DNA from: Simiduia curdlanivorans
GTDB lineage: Bacteria; Pseudomonadota; Gammaproteobacteria; Pseudomonadales; Cellvibrionaceae
DNA length: 64,000 nucleotides
Assembly (NCBI RefSeq): GCF_030409605.1
Contig: NZ_JAUFQG010000004.1
Location: 310,001 to 374,000 of the forward strand
Direction: 5' to 3'
Shown here: one piece after another, positions 41,844 to 51,528 of the stretch
Numbering within the stretch: the first letter of the stretch is position 1
How the letters are laid out: each line of letters starts with the position of its first letter
The notes under the pieces: generated by a model
The model's input: the letters and a program-made list of their open reading frames with translations, nothing else
The model's database searches: none
Told to the model about the DNA's origin: nothing
Made by a program: the position numbers and the translations under genes

Positions 41844-44096
41844 TTAGGCTTTCTTAGCAAATAACTTACGGGTATCTGCTTTTACTTTTTCCATAACATG
41901 GTCAGCCACGTTGCGCTTGCTGAGCGTTGTCTCCAAGCTCGTTCTGCACTCTTCTGCGTTCTCCTTGTCGCCTTGGTGCATAAGATCGGCGGCAATGGCT
42001 GCCATGGTTTCGTGGTAGCGGATATGGCCGAGGGTTTCGGCAGCCGCCGCACTGTTTTTAAGCAAGGATTTTTTCGTCAGCTGGAAGCCGGATTTTATAT
42101 CGGCCTTTTGCTTTTTAAACACAAGCTTATCTTTCTTATCCACATCCAACAGTGCGCAGTTCATCATTTGCGGTTGCACCAAGGCCGCGGCCGCGTGAGT
42201 AGCCGCATGTAAGGCGCCAAATTTAGCCACCATTTGATGCAGTACATCGTTCGCGTGGGTTAATACATTGGTGCCGCCGAAGGCCAGTGCACGCGCAACG
42301 CCATCATCGAAGTAATCTTGCGCCAACACTTGCTCCTCATAACTTTTTGGCGGCATCACCGTTACTGCTAGCTGATTAGACAAAACCATTAAACCTTCGT
42401 GCTCTAACATGCACACTACTTCATAGTGGCCCGGCTCGCTAAACAGCCAACCCTCACCACCGGCAAACAATGGCAAGCTGGAGTAAATGGCTTTATCGCT
42501 ATGCAATATAGAGACGCCGGGTTTGTGGCAGTGGTGCGCGAAGGGCGTCCAGCGCTTGATGTTGCCGTTAGGTTGTTTTACCAGCACCATCAAATGCCCG
42601 CCGTCGCTCAACAGCGCCTGATCGAGAATCAAATCCTCGTTGCTGACGTTGTGTAGCTTCAGCTCGAGCGTCACCGGCTCCATAAACTCAAATCGCGTTT
42701 GCGGCCTGTTCGCGCGCACCGCTAAATGCAGGTTGCCATTTAATTCGTCTTGGTCTTCCTCGTGCAGGCCATGATTACTGAACCAAGCCTCATTGCCCAT
42801 CTCGACAAAGCGCGCTGGCGCATGGCGCATAAACAGCAACTCTTCATCGATAAACCGGTAATCGAAGTCGGCAAAAAAGGCACTTTGCCCACCGGCAACC
42901 AAGAAGGGGTAGTTCATAAAACTTCTTGCTTCGCTATCCGAGGTCAGCGGCATCCAAGTCGAACCCCAGGGCGCACCAATGTGCTTTTGCCAGGCGTGCG
43001 CTAGGTTAAAGGCGTGGCCCATTTCATGCACGGCGGTCCAAAACTTCATGCGATTCACCCAAGCCGCAGGGTTGGCATCGCCCGCAGGTGGATTGGCAAT
43101 GAAGGAATCGTTAAACATCGCCGTGCCCTGGCGGTGATTGGGGCCTATGTCGTCAAACATGATACCGCCGAGATTAGAGCCGGACTGGTGCCTAGCCGCG
43201 AACAGAACCCACATAGCCCACTGAGGTTTATCGGCAAAGCGAGACCAATAAGTTTGCATGGCATCGTGCATTTCCATATCGGTCCACAGGTGATCGGCGC
43301 CGGCACCCGCGATCGGTAAGCCACCGCTACCGGGCGATACCGACACGTCAAAACCCGCGCGCTGAAATACCTTTTCTATCGATAAATTTTCCGCTGGCAA
43401 ACTCGCCGGCCGATTCGGGTGTGCATGGGTGTGTATAGCGGTTACCGCGCTAGTGCCATCCACCACGTCGTACTCAAACTCGACCTTATGATGGTAAAGC
43501 GACTTAAAACTAAAAGTGCGCACCAGCGAGGGAGCGCCACCGCCATAGAACTTAACGGTGACTGTTTTAGTACCAAAAAGTACTGGCTTAGCCTGCACAT
43601 CTACATTGGTATAGGGCAAAAGTGTGGCCTGTCCATCCTTGTGCCAGATGTTTCCCTTCCAGCGATTGGTGGCAATCTTTTTGAGGCTAGCAATCCAATG
43701 AGCGCGCTCTCGGTTTAGGCTAAACAGCGTGCCGCTCACCGTGCTTTGCGGAAATCGACCATCGGTATCTAAACGCAATTCTTCTCGCTTAAACGGGAAG
43801 AATGGCAAGGCTAGCGCCTCGGTATCTAGGTTATATTCAAACTCATCGGGTTCATCATGGCCAGCCGATAGCGTGGGCACATCAGCATTCGCCACACTCG
43901 GGATGGGGTAAGGCCGCTTAATGGGATAGGGAACAGGCTTTACCGTGCCTTTCATTTTCCACTCGTATAAACCACTGACTTGTAGCAGCAGTGGAAAAAC
44001 AGGAAATGGCTTTAGAGCATCTGCATCCAAATTCTCTAAGCTGGGAAAAACATCGTCTAACGTTTTTGTGCGGCCTGATTCTACGACATGATTCAT
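41844..44096 (-). CDS. Zinc metalloprotease with metzincin-like motif
   Basis: About 750 residues. The zinc site is HEMGHAFNLAH (first His about 357), matching HExxHxxxxxH, followed by a Met-containing ARSFMNYPF, which looks like a Met-turn. N-terminal region contains a beta-rich domain (VTVKFYGGGAPSLVRTFSFK); after the catalytic part there is LELKLHNVSNEDLILDQALL and a C-terminal helical, Lys-rich segment. No signal peptide is seen, which is unusual for this kind of protease, so it may be cytoplasmic or leave by a leaderless route. Start ATG 44096 with AAGGAG 8 nt upstream. I do not recognise a named family. Confidence 0.75.
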   Translation of the reverse strand: MNHVVESGRTKTLDDVFPSLENLDADALKPFPVFPLLLQVSGLYEWKMKGTVKPVPYPIKRPYPIPSVANADVPTLSAGHDEPDEFEYNLDTEALALPFFPFKREELRLDTDGRFPQSTVSGTLFSLNRERAHWIASLKKIATNRWKGNIWHKDGQATLLPYTNVDVQAKPVLFGTKTVTVKFYGGGAPSLVRTFSFKSLYHHKVEFEYDVVDGTSAVTAIHTHAHPNRPASLPAENLSIEKVFQRAGFDVSVSPGSGGLPIAGAGADHLWTDMEMHDAMQTYWSRFADKPQWAMWVLFAARHQSGSNLGGIMFDDIGPNHRQGTAMFNDSFIANPPAGDANPAAWVNRMKFWTAVHEMGHAFNLAHAWQKHIGAPWGSTWMPLTSDSEARSFMNYPFLVAGGQSAFFADFDYRFIDEELLFMRHAPARFVEMGNEAWFSNHGLHEEDQDELNGNLHLAVRANRPQTRFEFMEPVTLELKLHNVSNEDLILDQALLSDGGHLMVLVKQPNGNIKRWTPFAHHCHKPGVSILHSDKAIYSSLPLFAGGEGWLFSEPGHYEVVCMLEHEGLMVLSNQLAVTVMPPKSYEEQVLAQDYFDDGVARALAFGGTNVLTHANDVLHQMVAKFGALHAATHAAAALVQPQMMNCALLDVDKKDKLVFKKQKADIKSGFQLTKKSLLKNSAAAAETLGHIRYHETMAAIAADLMHQGDKENAEECRTSLETTLSKRNVADHVMEKVKADTRKLFAKKA

Positions 44097-44865
44097 AGCG
44101 CTACTCCTTAGCAAACTTTAGTGGTGCAGCATGCACCTTGTACCAACCAATGCCTGATCATTTTTTGCCTAACCACTCATACCTTTGAAATAGAAAAGCA
44201 GACAAGCGTTAACAATCGCAGCAACATACTTCCTCGAAATATCAAAGAAGGTGGCTCGAGTTTAGAACAAAAAAAATGCTAGATATAATATCGTATGGCA
44301 TGTAGAAAATTTCTTTTTAGCGGGGATAGCTATGTAGCAGGAAGCGACAAACAAATATCACAATGTAGGTATTTAAGTAGGAGGTTATTAGTTAACAACC
44401 AAGCAAAACCAACAACAACAAAACAACGACGAAGACCAACGACGAAAAAAGAAAGATAATCACCGCATACTCTAAACCAGTACGAGAGAACCAACCGATA
44501 GGAAAAAATTTAACCAAGTTATAGGCCCACACACCCGGCTTTTACACCAAGTAATTCTCACAACAACTTCTGAAAGATTAAATATGAATATCAATCCAAC
44601 AGACGTTTATCCACCCCCCATTGCCTAGTGAGCTTCAGACGACAAGCTGCAAAAAAACACATATTTTAAAACTGTAACGAGTGCTCCACTGATAAAAAAA
44701 TTACCTGAAAAATTTTAGCCATAGGCTAGGGTTGTTATCTAAGCATACAGCCAACACGACCAACGGCTATTGCGCGGCCAGAAGTACACGGGAAGTAAAA
44801 TTCGGAACAATTATTAGACGACTAATTCAGATCAAAAACTCAGACCAAAAAGGAAAGCGGCGACA
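44097..44865. other. AT-rich divergent gap, no gene seen
   Basis: 769 bp, visibly richer in A than its neighbours, with no frame of coding quality. It separates the metalloprotease from the nucleotidyltransferase operon. The base-composition shift fits a horizontally acquired flank, but no repeats or integrase mark its edges. Confidence 0.45.
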
Positions 44866-46263
44866 ATGGAAAACTTAGCGCGCCAGATGACAGATAGCGA
44901 GGCAAGGCACTTGATGACTCGAGAGCGCCCAGCAGCCCAATCGCCTTTCACCGCCTTCGCTCATATTGTTCTCCCCGCTCGCTGGCTTGGCGATAGCGAC
45001 AAAACCATTAGCTTTGCCTTTCTAGAACAAGACCTTGCGCTAGCCGCGTTTCAACTCACACCGCGCCAAGCCATCGCGCTCGGCCTGCAAAATCCAAGAG
45101 TGATCTCACCTAACGCTGTGCGGCTTTCGAGCTTGTTTCACCCGCTTTTTTTCCGCGCTGCCATACACAATCTAAAGCCTACTGAGTTGGTCGCCCCGCA
45201 CAGCGCCAAGACTCCTGCGTCCCTAGCCCTGACAGTAAATGCCGCCGACAACATTTGCTCACCCGAGTACTGGTTGCAGTCAACGATGTTTCTCGCCGGC
45301 GTTACCTTAGGAGCGGCGATCATTCAAAACCGTTGGTCTGAGGGCACTATCGACAGCAAGTTATCGCGGCTTTGGTACGCGGGCGTTTTCGCTCAAACCC
45401 AACCACACACAGCGCTCGCCGCCCTCGACTTGTGCGGCGCGGTAACCGAGCTGGTCGAGCAACGGCGGCTAGGCCTCAGCAGCTTAGAAACCTTCCTTCG
45501 TCTGAAGCACCTTTTCTCCCAGATTATCAGGCTGTTATCCGCTAACGTAAGTCACACCACAAGCCTGATGTCTGCCGCCAAGCTCGACCCCAAGCAAGCG
45601 AAAAAGTTTGGTTTTATCGACCAGCTCAGACACTTATTAAAGGATCAGATAAAAGCCATTATCGTGTACGGCTCATCCATCAATAGCGATACCTTTTCTG
45701 ATTATGACCTAGTTGTAGTGGTCAAAGACGAAGTTGAATGCCTGAGAAAACTCGCGGGGAAAAGCCCCACCCATCAAGGTATTGAACTCAATATCGGCAT
45801 CTACAACCCAGAGAACTTCTTTAACTACCAGCTATTATCTGGCGACAATCTACCAAGCCATGGCCTGTGTGTTTTTGGCGCTGTTGCAACGCCGATAAAA
45901 CCCAGAAACGAACTCATTGTTAGGAACTTTAGCTTCGGTTTTATCCGCATGCGCCAGTTGATTGGCATGGCTAGCTTTGCCGCCGACAATCCGCTGCACC
46001 AAGAAGACGACGACAAACGAAATCTATATCAGTATTTCGTAAAAATACCGCTCAATGTTATTCGCGGCATTCAAGGCGCGCTGGAACAGCCGCTCAGTAA
46101 AGAAGCGGTCGTTCAATTGTGCATCGACAAATTTGGCTTTGATGTCCAATACCAAACCCAGCGCTGCTTCAGCGGTGAAGCTAGCCAAGCTATAGCATCG
46201 GCCGCGTGGACCACCCAAGCGGTGTTAGAAGAATACAACAAACGTTTGGATGTATACCGGTAA
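44866..46263 (+). CDS. Nucleotidyltransferase-domain protein
   Basis: 465 residues. The N-terminal half (about 1-245) is not recognised, is largely helical and has no signal peptide. A nucleotidyltransferase core follows at about 260-320 with IKAIIVYGSSINSDTFSDYDLVVVV, the GS...DxD motif of the MNT/polymerase-beta superfamily (both metal-binding Asp present). The C-terminal part is helical. It would transfer an NMP from an NTP to a small molecule, protein or RNA; the target is unknown. First gene of a compact four-gene operon (SAICAR-synthetase-like, AbrB-like, kinase). GGAAAG lies about 12 nt before the start. The full architecture is unfamiliar to me. Confidence 0.75.
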   Translation: MENLARQMTDSEARHLMTRERPAAQSPFTAFAHIVLPARWLGDSDKTISFAFLEQDLALAAFQLTPRQAIALGLQNPRVISPNAVRLSSLFHPLFFRAAIHNLKPTELVAPHSAKTPASLALTVNAADNICSPEYWLQSTMFLAGVTLGAAIIQNRWSEGTIDSKLSRLWYAGVFAQTQPHTALAALDLCGAVTELVEQRRLGLSSLETFLRLKHLFSQIIRLLSANVSHTTSLMSAAKLDPKQAKKFGFIDQLRHLLKDQIKAIIVYGSSINSDTFSDYDLVVVVKDEVECLRKLAGKSPTHQGIELNIGIYNPENFFNYQLLSGDNLPSHGLCVFGAVATPIKPRNELIVRNFSFGFIRMRQLIGMASFAADNPLHQEDDDKRNLYQYFVKIPLNVIRGIQGALEQPLSKEAVVQLCIDKFGFDVQYQTQRCFSGEASQAIASAAWTTQAVLEEYNKRLDVYR

Positions 46264-46291
46264 GGACTTACAGAAACTCATGGAGGTAGAC

Positions 46292-47368
46292 ATGTCGATA
46301 ACCATTGGATACAAACAAATGCCAGATAAAGACAACATTTTGGCACTTAAAAATGCCTTGGCAGCGCTACACATTATTCTCCAGCCCGTGGCCGTCACCA
46401 CGCCGGTGGAGCAGCGACCTTTCGGTCAACCCTTACTAACCTTAAAGCACAAGCCGATTCCCGAATATCACGCCGGAAAATATACCGTTTATTTGCTCGA
46501 CACCAGCATGTCGGCGGTCGAACAAGTGATACGGCTGCTGCACTTTAACTTTGACGCCCTACCACTGGTGGCCGAAGGCGAAAGTAAGATCATCCGCAAG
46601 CTGACTGGAAACCTGGTGATTGAGAAATTTAAGCCCTCGGTGTATTCCTTTTCCAAAAATCGCTATGGCGATGTGGCCGGAACCGATATTTTACGGGCGC
46701 GCTTTTCCGCGGAAGTGTTTCGCCGAATGCAACTTTCAGACAACTCGGCTTTAAGGCGCAACGCCTTTGTCGCACTCATCGAACGCGGGGACGAGGTTTA
46801 CACCGCGCAGCGCTTGGTTGAAAACAGCAATATAGAGGTGCGCGTGAAGCGCTATCACATAGGCTCGCCACTACATCGCTACCTCTACACCGAGAACTAC
46901 GGTAGCACCCAAGCCTGTGGCTCAATTACGCGCTGGTCGCGGTTCGATCAACCGCTGGTGTGCTTTGATTGGCGTCACCCACTAACGGATGATCAGGGCA
47001 AGCGGCTCGCCGACGAGCCCATATCCGACGATTACGCCAGTGTCTGGCTACACGATATGCCATCCGCAAAGGCGTTGGCCCGCTCGAGCTTTCTATTTTT
47101 AGAGGATTTATTTCATGACGCTGGGCTACAGCTCATCGACATTTGTTATTTTGTCGATAAAAGCGGCCATATTCTCTATGGCGAAATCAGCCCAGACTGT
47201 ATGCGTGTGCGCGAGATCAATCAGGATTTTGACCGCGTAGACGCCTACGATAAAGATCTTTGGCGGGAGGGGAAATCTGCCCTTACCCTAAAGCAACGGT
47301 ACGAAGCACTTTATTATCGTGCTTTTCTTCGCGAAAAAAGTCAGGAGGATGTATGCAACAATTATTAA
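46292..47368 (+). CDS. SAICAR-synthetase-like (PurC fold) enzyme
   Basis: About 358 residues. The C-terminal two thirds read as a divergent PurC: NIEVRVKRYHIGSPLHRY (PurC: EVVVRN..AGS), a lid region with LADEPISDDYASVW, FHDAGLQLIDICYFV and LYGEISPDCMRVRE (PurC: GDE.SPD..R.WD). PurC joins aspartate to a carboxylated imidazole nucleotide using ATP. A roughly 100-residue N-terminal extension and many changes argue for a different substrate rather than purine synthesis. Start ATG 46292 has GGAGG 5 nt upstream, better than the ATG that overlaps the previous gene. It probably activates a carboxylate and forms an amide in the pathway of this operon (inference). Confidence 0.72.
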   Translation: MSITIGYKQMPDKDNILALKNALAALHIILQPVAVTTPVEQRPFGQPLLTLKHKPIPEYHAGKYTVYLLDTSMSAVEQVIRLLHFNFDALPLVAEGESKIIRKLTGNLVIEKFKPSVYSFSKNRYGDVAGTDILRARFSAEVFRRMQLSDNSALRRNAFVALIERGDEVYTAQRLVENSNIEVRVKRYHIGSPLHRYLYTENYGSTQACGSITRWSRFDQPLVCFDWRHPLTDDQGKRLADEPISDDYASVWLHDMPSAKALARSSFLFLEDLFHDAGLQLIDICYFVDKSGHILYGEISPDCMRVREINQDFDRVDAYDKDLWREGKSALTLKQRYEALYYRAFLREKSQEDVCNNY

Positions 47369-47661
47369 CAGTTAAAAACAAATCTCTGAAAATGTCACCG
47401 AGTGGCATCATCACCTTACCCGTGTCAGCACGACGCTGCCTAGGCATGAAAAAGGCCACCAGTGAATTGGTTTACCTGCAGGTAAAAGACAAGCAGATTC
47501 TTTTCTCAAACAGCGGCAAAGGCGCAAAAGTGAAAGTTTCACCTAAGGGCAATATCACGCTGGCAGACGAGGCGAAAAGGGTATTGGATGAGAGTAAAGA
47601 GCGACACTATTGGCTAGAAATAAACGACACCAGCCACAGTGTTGTGCTACACCCCTTCTAG
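47353..47661 (+). CDS. AbrB/SpoVT-like protein with duplicated motif
   Basis: 102 residues. Two similar halves, each with a swapped-hairpin AbrB-like motif: KMSPSGIITLPVSARRCLGM and KVSPKGNITLADEAKRVLDE. AbrB-type proteins bind DNA as dimers through such hairpins; a single chain with two may bind alone or serve as an antitoxin-like regulator. The start ATG 47353 has a perfect AGGAGG 4 nt upstream and overlaps the previous gene by 16 nt. It is most likely the regulator of this operon. No toxin gene partner is evident. Confidence 0.7.
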   Translation: MQQLLTVKNKSLKMSPSGIITLPVSARRCLGMKKATSELVYLQVKDKQILFSNSGKGAKVKVSPKGNITLADEAKRVLDESKERHYWLEINDTSHSVVLHPF

Positions 47662-47685
47662 TTATTAACGGGATGGCGAGCGCCT

Positions 47686-48213
47686 ATGCAACACAAACCA
47701 TGGATTTTAGCTGTGGATGGTCACGACGGTACGGGTAAAACCACCCTAACCCGCCGCTTAGCACAGGCACTCGACGCTGAATATGTCCGGCCCTATGGAG
47801 ACCCCTACGGGCCGGCATTGTTAGAAGCCGCAGAAGCAAAAAATTTTACCGCGGTAATGGGTATTGCAGACCAAGCCTACCGGCAGGTATTGGCGCAATA
47901 CGGTGAAAGCCCCATCTTAGTATTTGATCGCCTATGGATTACCCTATTCACGCTGTTACCCGAGGCCGACCATCATCTTTGGCCACATCGCCCTGCCACC
48001 GCTATTTGTTGGATTGACCTACACACAACACTCGAGCGCTTAGCCCAGAGAGACGAGCAAACCTACCCCAATAGTTGGCACAAAAGGTATGTGGATCGCT
48101 ACCTAGAGCTCGGAAAAAAATACGACTGCACAATTATCAACACGCAAGAAAATGACGAGGAACAGGCCCTCGCGCTGCTGGTTGCTTGGGCCAAAGACGT
48201 CATGGCGCGCTAA
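47686..48213 (+). CDS. Thymidylate-kinase-like P-loop kinase
   Basis: 175 residues. P-loop GHDGTGKTTLTRRLAQAL at about 12-30, a DRLW motif (about 85) like the DR(Y/W) of nucleoside and thymidylate kinases, and a lid-like region around HKRYVDRYLELGKKY. It would phosphorylate a nucleotide, nucleoside or similar small molecule. Real thymidylate kinases are about 205-215 residues and carry DRY, so this is a paralogue. Last gene of the nucleotidyltransferase/PurC-like operon, 24 nt after the AbrB-like gene. Convergent with the ABC permease gene. Confidence 0.78.
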   Translation: MQHKPWILAVDGHDGTGKTTLTRRLAQALDAEYVRPYGDPYGPALLEAAEAKNFTAVMGIADQAYRQVLAQYGESPILVFDRLWITLFTLLPEADHHLWPHRPATAICWIDLHTTLERLAQRDEQTYPNSWHKRYVDRYLELGKKYDCTIINTQENDEEQALALLVAWAKDVMAR

Positions 48214-48330
48214 CAATAATTCGCCCAACTAGCGCTCGCCTTAAGAACACGCCTTAAGAACACGTTTTAATAGCACCCTTATAGGCTATGCCTGGATTTA
48301 ATTCGACCTATATTACCCATGTGCGCCCCA

Positions 48331-50736
48331 TCAAACCTTTTGCAGGCCTCGCCCCGCTGAGCGATTGGCAACTATCAATGCCTGGAGCGCCAAAACGAAG
48401 GCGGCAATAGCTAAAGCAGCAAAGCCGGAAAGCACAGTCACCAACCCAGGGTGCGCAAGCTGTTCCGGAAAAAATTGCAGATAGATATGCGAAGAAACAT
48501 AGGCAAGCGGCAGCGCCAACAGCAGCGAGCTTAGTACCGGCAGGGTAAAAGGGCGCGCCAGCAGCAAAACCAAATCCACCCAGCGTGCACCGAATACTTT
48601 GCGCAACGCCAATTCTTGTTCGCGCTGACGCGCTGCAAATACCACCAAGCCCAACAACCCTATAATCGCGAGAAGTGCTGCTATTGCCGCGAACACGCTA
48701 ATCACTTTGCCTATCATTGTGGGGATTTTAAAGAACCGATTAAAATAGTGATCTAAAGGCTGAACGCTTATGGGGTAGCTTGGGAAATACTGCCGCCAGA
48801 GCAGATGTACATTCTTCAGATCCCGCTCGGTTATTGGTGCGCTAAATTTAACCGCCCAATAATTATACGGCTGCCTATTTATAGCGAAAGCGATGGGGCG
48901 CTTACGCATATGAACGCCCAAAAAATATTGAGTCGGCATGACACCAACCACAACATAGTCGCGCAGCCGACCATCGACTCTAGCTTGGTAACGATGGCCT
49001 AAGGCATGGTCAACATCACTTACACCCAGCAGTTCGGCTGCCATCTGATTAATAATCACAGGTAAAAAATTGTCATCAAGATACTGTTGCACCTGCCCAT
49101 CATCCAGCTTATCCAGCAGGGGCATTTGATAAAATGAGAAAAAGTTAGGCGCCACCTGCCCCAACAAAAGCTCCACCTCAGCGTTCGGTAAAAAACTGGA
49201 GCCACCCACGCGCAAATAGGGCACACTCTCAGAGCCACTGGTCGCCTCCAGCCCTGGTATTTTCTCGAGTGCTTGCTGAAATGCCGCCAGCTTTGGCTGC
49301 AATATTGGCGCTGTCATGTCAGACAATATCAATACCCGATCGCGGATGAACACATCACTCACGCGCTGCAAATGGTTGTTTTGTAACACCACTACCGCAA
49401 CCAACGCCAAAATATAGGTGGCGATAGAAAATTGCCCTGCCACCAATAATTGACGCAGCCAAGGAACCCGACCGCGGCCCAATAGGGTGCTACCGGCCAA
49501 GCCTCTACGCAGCGCGTCACTGGCGCCGTAATTAGCCGCTTGCATAGCTGGATAGATGCCAGCGCCTAGGCCGAGTAAAACAACTAAACACACTAATTCC
49601 GGTACGAAACTAACATACTCGATGGTAATGGATTTGCCACTCCAGGCGTTAAACAGCGGTACAAGTATCTCTACTAAAGCAAATGCCAGCCAAGTGGCAA
49701 CCGCCACCAGCATCACACTTTCCAACAACAATTGGCGCACCAATTGATAAGGTTTAGCGCCAAATGCTTTGCGCAACCCCCATTCCCTAGCGCGGCCTGC
49801 GTGTTGCAAGCTGGCGAGGCTAGCATAATTCAAGGCCGCCGCTAAAAGCACCAGCAAGCCCATTAGCGTCAGCGTTTCATTGACCGGAAAACCGAGCGAG
49901 TCCCACACTTGGGTGTGATGATCTTGCAGGGGGCGAATATTGAGAGCAGAAATATAGGCTCGCTCTTGGGCGCTGGCATAGCGTTCAGCAATCGCATTCA
50001 CCGCCCGGCGTAGCGCCTTTAAATCAGCTCCCTCGGGCAGCAACAAGTAGGTGAGATCCGTTGGCTCCAGTGACTCCCATTCGCCAGCCGCGGTGAATTC
50101 AGACATGGCTATCAACGTCGATAACGAGGTAAAGCTCGTAAGCTCAACATCCGGCATCAATGAGGAATTGAAATGGCTATCAACCGCTACATCTTCAAAT
50201 ACGGCGACCACACGCAGGGGCCAACGCTGATCGAGTAACACCGTTAATCCCACCGCGTTGCTGGTACCGAATAATGTTCGGGCACTACTCGCGGTTAATG
50301 CCAGCGTAAAGGGCTGAGATAACGCAACCGGGCTGCCATAGAGATAGGTAAAATCAAATAAGTCGGTAAAGCCCTCGTCGACGAAACGCAGGCCAAGGTG
50401 AAAAGCACCCCTGGCTGAATGTACTTTGCGGCGTTCAAACTTACTGCGCACCGCCCGTAAAATACCCGGCACCTGCGCTTGAAATAGTGGCCCGTAAGCC
50501 AAGCGCACATTCGGGTATTGGCTAATGGGTTCACCCGAGCTAGGCGAAAACTGGCTACCCACGGTGACAATTTGATCGCGTTTGGCAAACATGTGATCGT
50601 GATTAACTTCATAGCGCACAAATAAAACGCTAAACATAAATACCGTGAGGCCAACCCCTAAGCCGAGCAGATTAATCGCGCTAAAGAAGCGATGTTTGCG
50701 CAAATTGCGCAGCGCCAAGCGGGCATTAAGTAACAT
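48331..50736 (-). CDS. MacB/FtsX-type ABC transporter permease
   Basis: 801 residues. N-terminal span (FSAINLLGLGVGLTVFMFSVLFV), a periplasmic MacB_PCD domain, then two FtsX blocks of three spans each, the second ending near the C-terminus (ISVFAAIAALLAIIGLLGLVVFA, ALRKVFGARWVDLVLLL). The repeated ALRKVFGA/GLRKAFGA motif after the first and second span sets is typical. These mechanotransmission transporters do not move substrate through the membrane plane; they drive periplasmic processes such as peptide or lipoprotein extrusion. It pairs with the ATPase gene 45 nt upstream, under the NtrC-type system. Confidence 0.92.
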   Translation of the reverse strand: MLLNARLALRNLRKHRFFSAINLLGLGVGLTVFMFSVLFVRYEVNHDHMFAKRDQIVTVGSQFSPSSGEPISQYPNVRLAYGPLFQAQVPGILRAVRSKFERRKVHSARGAFHLGLRFVDEGFTDLFDFTYLYGSPVALSQPFTLALTASSARTLFGTSNAVGLTVLLDQRWPLRVVAVFEDVAVDSHFNSSLMPDVELTSFTSLSTLIAMSEFTAAGEWESLEPTDLTYLLLPEGADLKALRRAVNAIAERYASAQERAYISALNIRPLQDHHTQVWDSLGFPVNETLTLMGLLVLLAAALNYASLASLQHAGRAREWGLRKAFGAKPYQLVRQLLLESVMLVAVATWLAFALVEILVPLFNAWSGKSITIEYVSFVPELVCLVVLLGLGAGIYPAMQAANYGASDALRRGLAGSTLLGRGRVPWLRQLLVAGQFSIATYILALVAVVVLQNNHLQRVSDVFIRDRVLILSDMTAPILQPKLAAFQQALEKIPGLEATSGSESVPYLRVGGSSFLPNAEVELLLGQVAPNFFSFYQMPLLDKLDDGQVQQYLDDNFLPVIINQMAAELLGVSDVDHALGHRYQARVDGRLRDYVVVGVMPTQYFLGVHMRKRPIAFAINRQPYNYWAVKFSAPITERDLKNVHLLWRQYFPSYPISVQPLDHYFNRFFKIPTMIGKVISVFAAIAALLAIIGLLGLVVFAARQREQELALRKVFGARWVDLVLLLARPFTLPVLSSLLLALPLAYVSSHIYLQFFPEQLAHPGLVTVLSGFAALAIAAFVLALQALIVANRSAGRGLQKV

Positions 50737-50780
50737 AAGTCACGCGACTATCGACGCTGTTATAGACAGGCGGCAAGAGA

Positions 50781-51494
50781 CTAACCTAACGTCCGCGTGG
50801 GTAAACGAGTGCCATCGGTCACTAGTGCGCCATCGTATAAATGCACAATGCGATTAGCATAATCGGCGTGTAGGGCCGAGTGAGTCACCATCACCAGCGT
50901 GCTGCCTTGGCGATTGAGATTCTGCAGCATGGCCATCACTTCAGCTCCTTGGGTGCTATCGAGATTGCCCGTAGGTTCATCGGCAAGAATCAAAGACTGG
51001 CCACCCACTAGCGCTCGGGCAATTGCCACCCGCTGTTGCTGGCCACCGGAAAGTTGGCTTGGGTAGTGATCGGCTCGGTGCGCCAGCGCCACCTGATCCA
51101 TCGCGCTCAGCACCTGTTGCTTACGTGTTTTCGCATCGAACTTTCGATACAGTAACGCCAGCTCAATATTTTCCGCCACCGTCAACTCATCGATAAGATT
51201 AAAGTTTTGGAAAATAAAACCTATATGTTGTTTGCGCAAATCGCTGAGTGCTGATTCGCTCTGGTTCAACACCTCGCGGCCCATAAATTGATAAGCGCCA
51301 GCACTCGGCCGATCGATCAAGCCGAGAATATTAAGCAGGGTAGTTTTTCCGCAACCCGATGGCCCCATGATTGCCACAAACTCACCCGTGTGTACCGTTA
51401 AATCAATAGCATTCAACGCCTGGGTGCGCAGGCTAGATGTGTAGTAGGCCTTATCGACTTGGGTTAAGGATAACAGCGCATCAAAATCAGCCAT
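50781..51494 (-). CDS. MacB/LolD-type ABC ATPase
   Basis: About 237 residues. Walker A GPSGCGKTT, signature LSGGQQQRV, Walker B SLILADEPT. The N-terminus (LLSLTQVDKAYYTSSLRTQALNAIDL) fits the LolD/MacB ATPase group. I start at ATG 51494; a longer frame would overlap the DUF2306 gene. It energises the FtsX-type permease encoded next in the operon. Confidence 0.93.
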   Translation of the reverse strand: MADFDALLSLTQVDKAYYTSSLRTQALNAIDLTVHTGEFVAIMGPSGCGKTTLLNILGLIDRPSAGAYQFMGREVLNQSESALSDLRKQHIGFIFQNFNLIDELTVAENIELALLYRKFDAKTRKQQVLSAMDQVALAHRADHYPSQLSGGQQQRVAIARALVGGQSLILADEPTGNLDSTQGAEVMAMLQNLNRQGSTLVMVTHSALHADYANRIVHLYDGALVTDGTRLPTRTLG

Positions 51495-51528
51495 GCAGCG
51501 ACTCTCTCTTGCAATTGAAGGGCTAAGG

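Noticed and set aside
44583..44627. 14-codon frame (MNINPTDVYPPPIA) before the nucleotidyltransferase operon, considered as a precursor peptide for a microcin-C-like product
   Set aside because: No ribosome-binding site, no repeat of the peptide elsewhere, and it lies in AT-rich sequence where short frames arise easily.
48240..48270. Direct repeats of CCTTAAGAACACG between the kinase and ABC permease genes
   Set aside because: Only two full copies, no insertion-sequence ends or target duplication; probably simple slippage.
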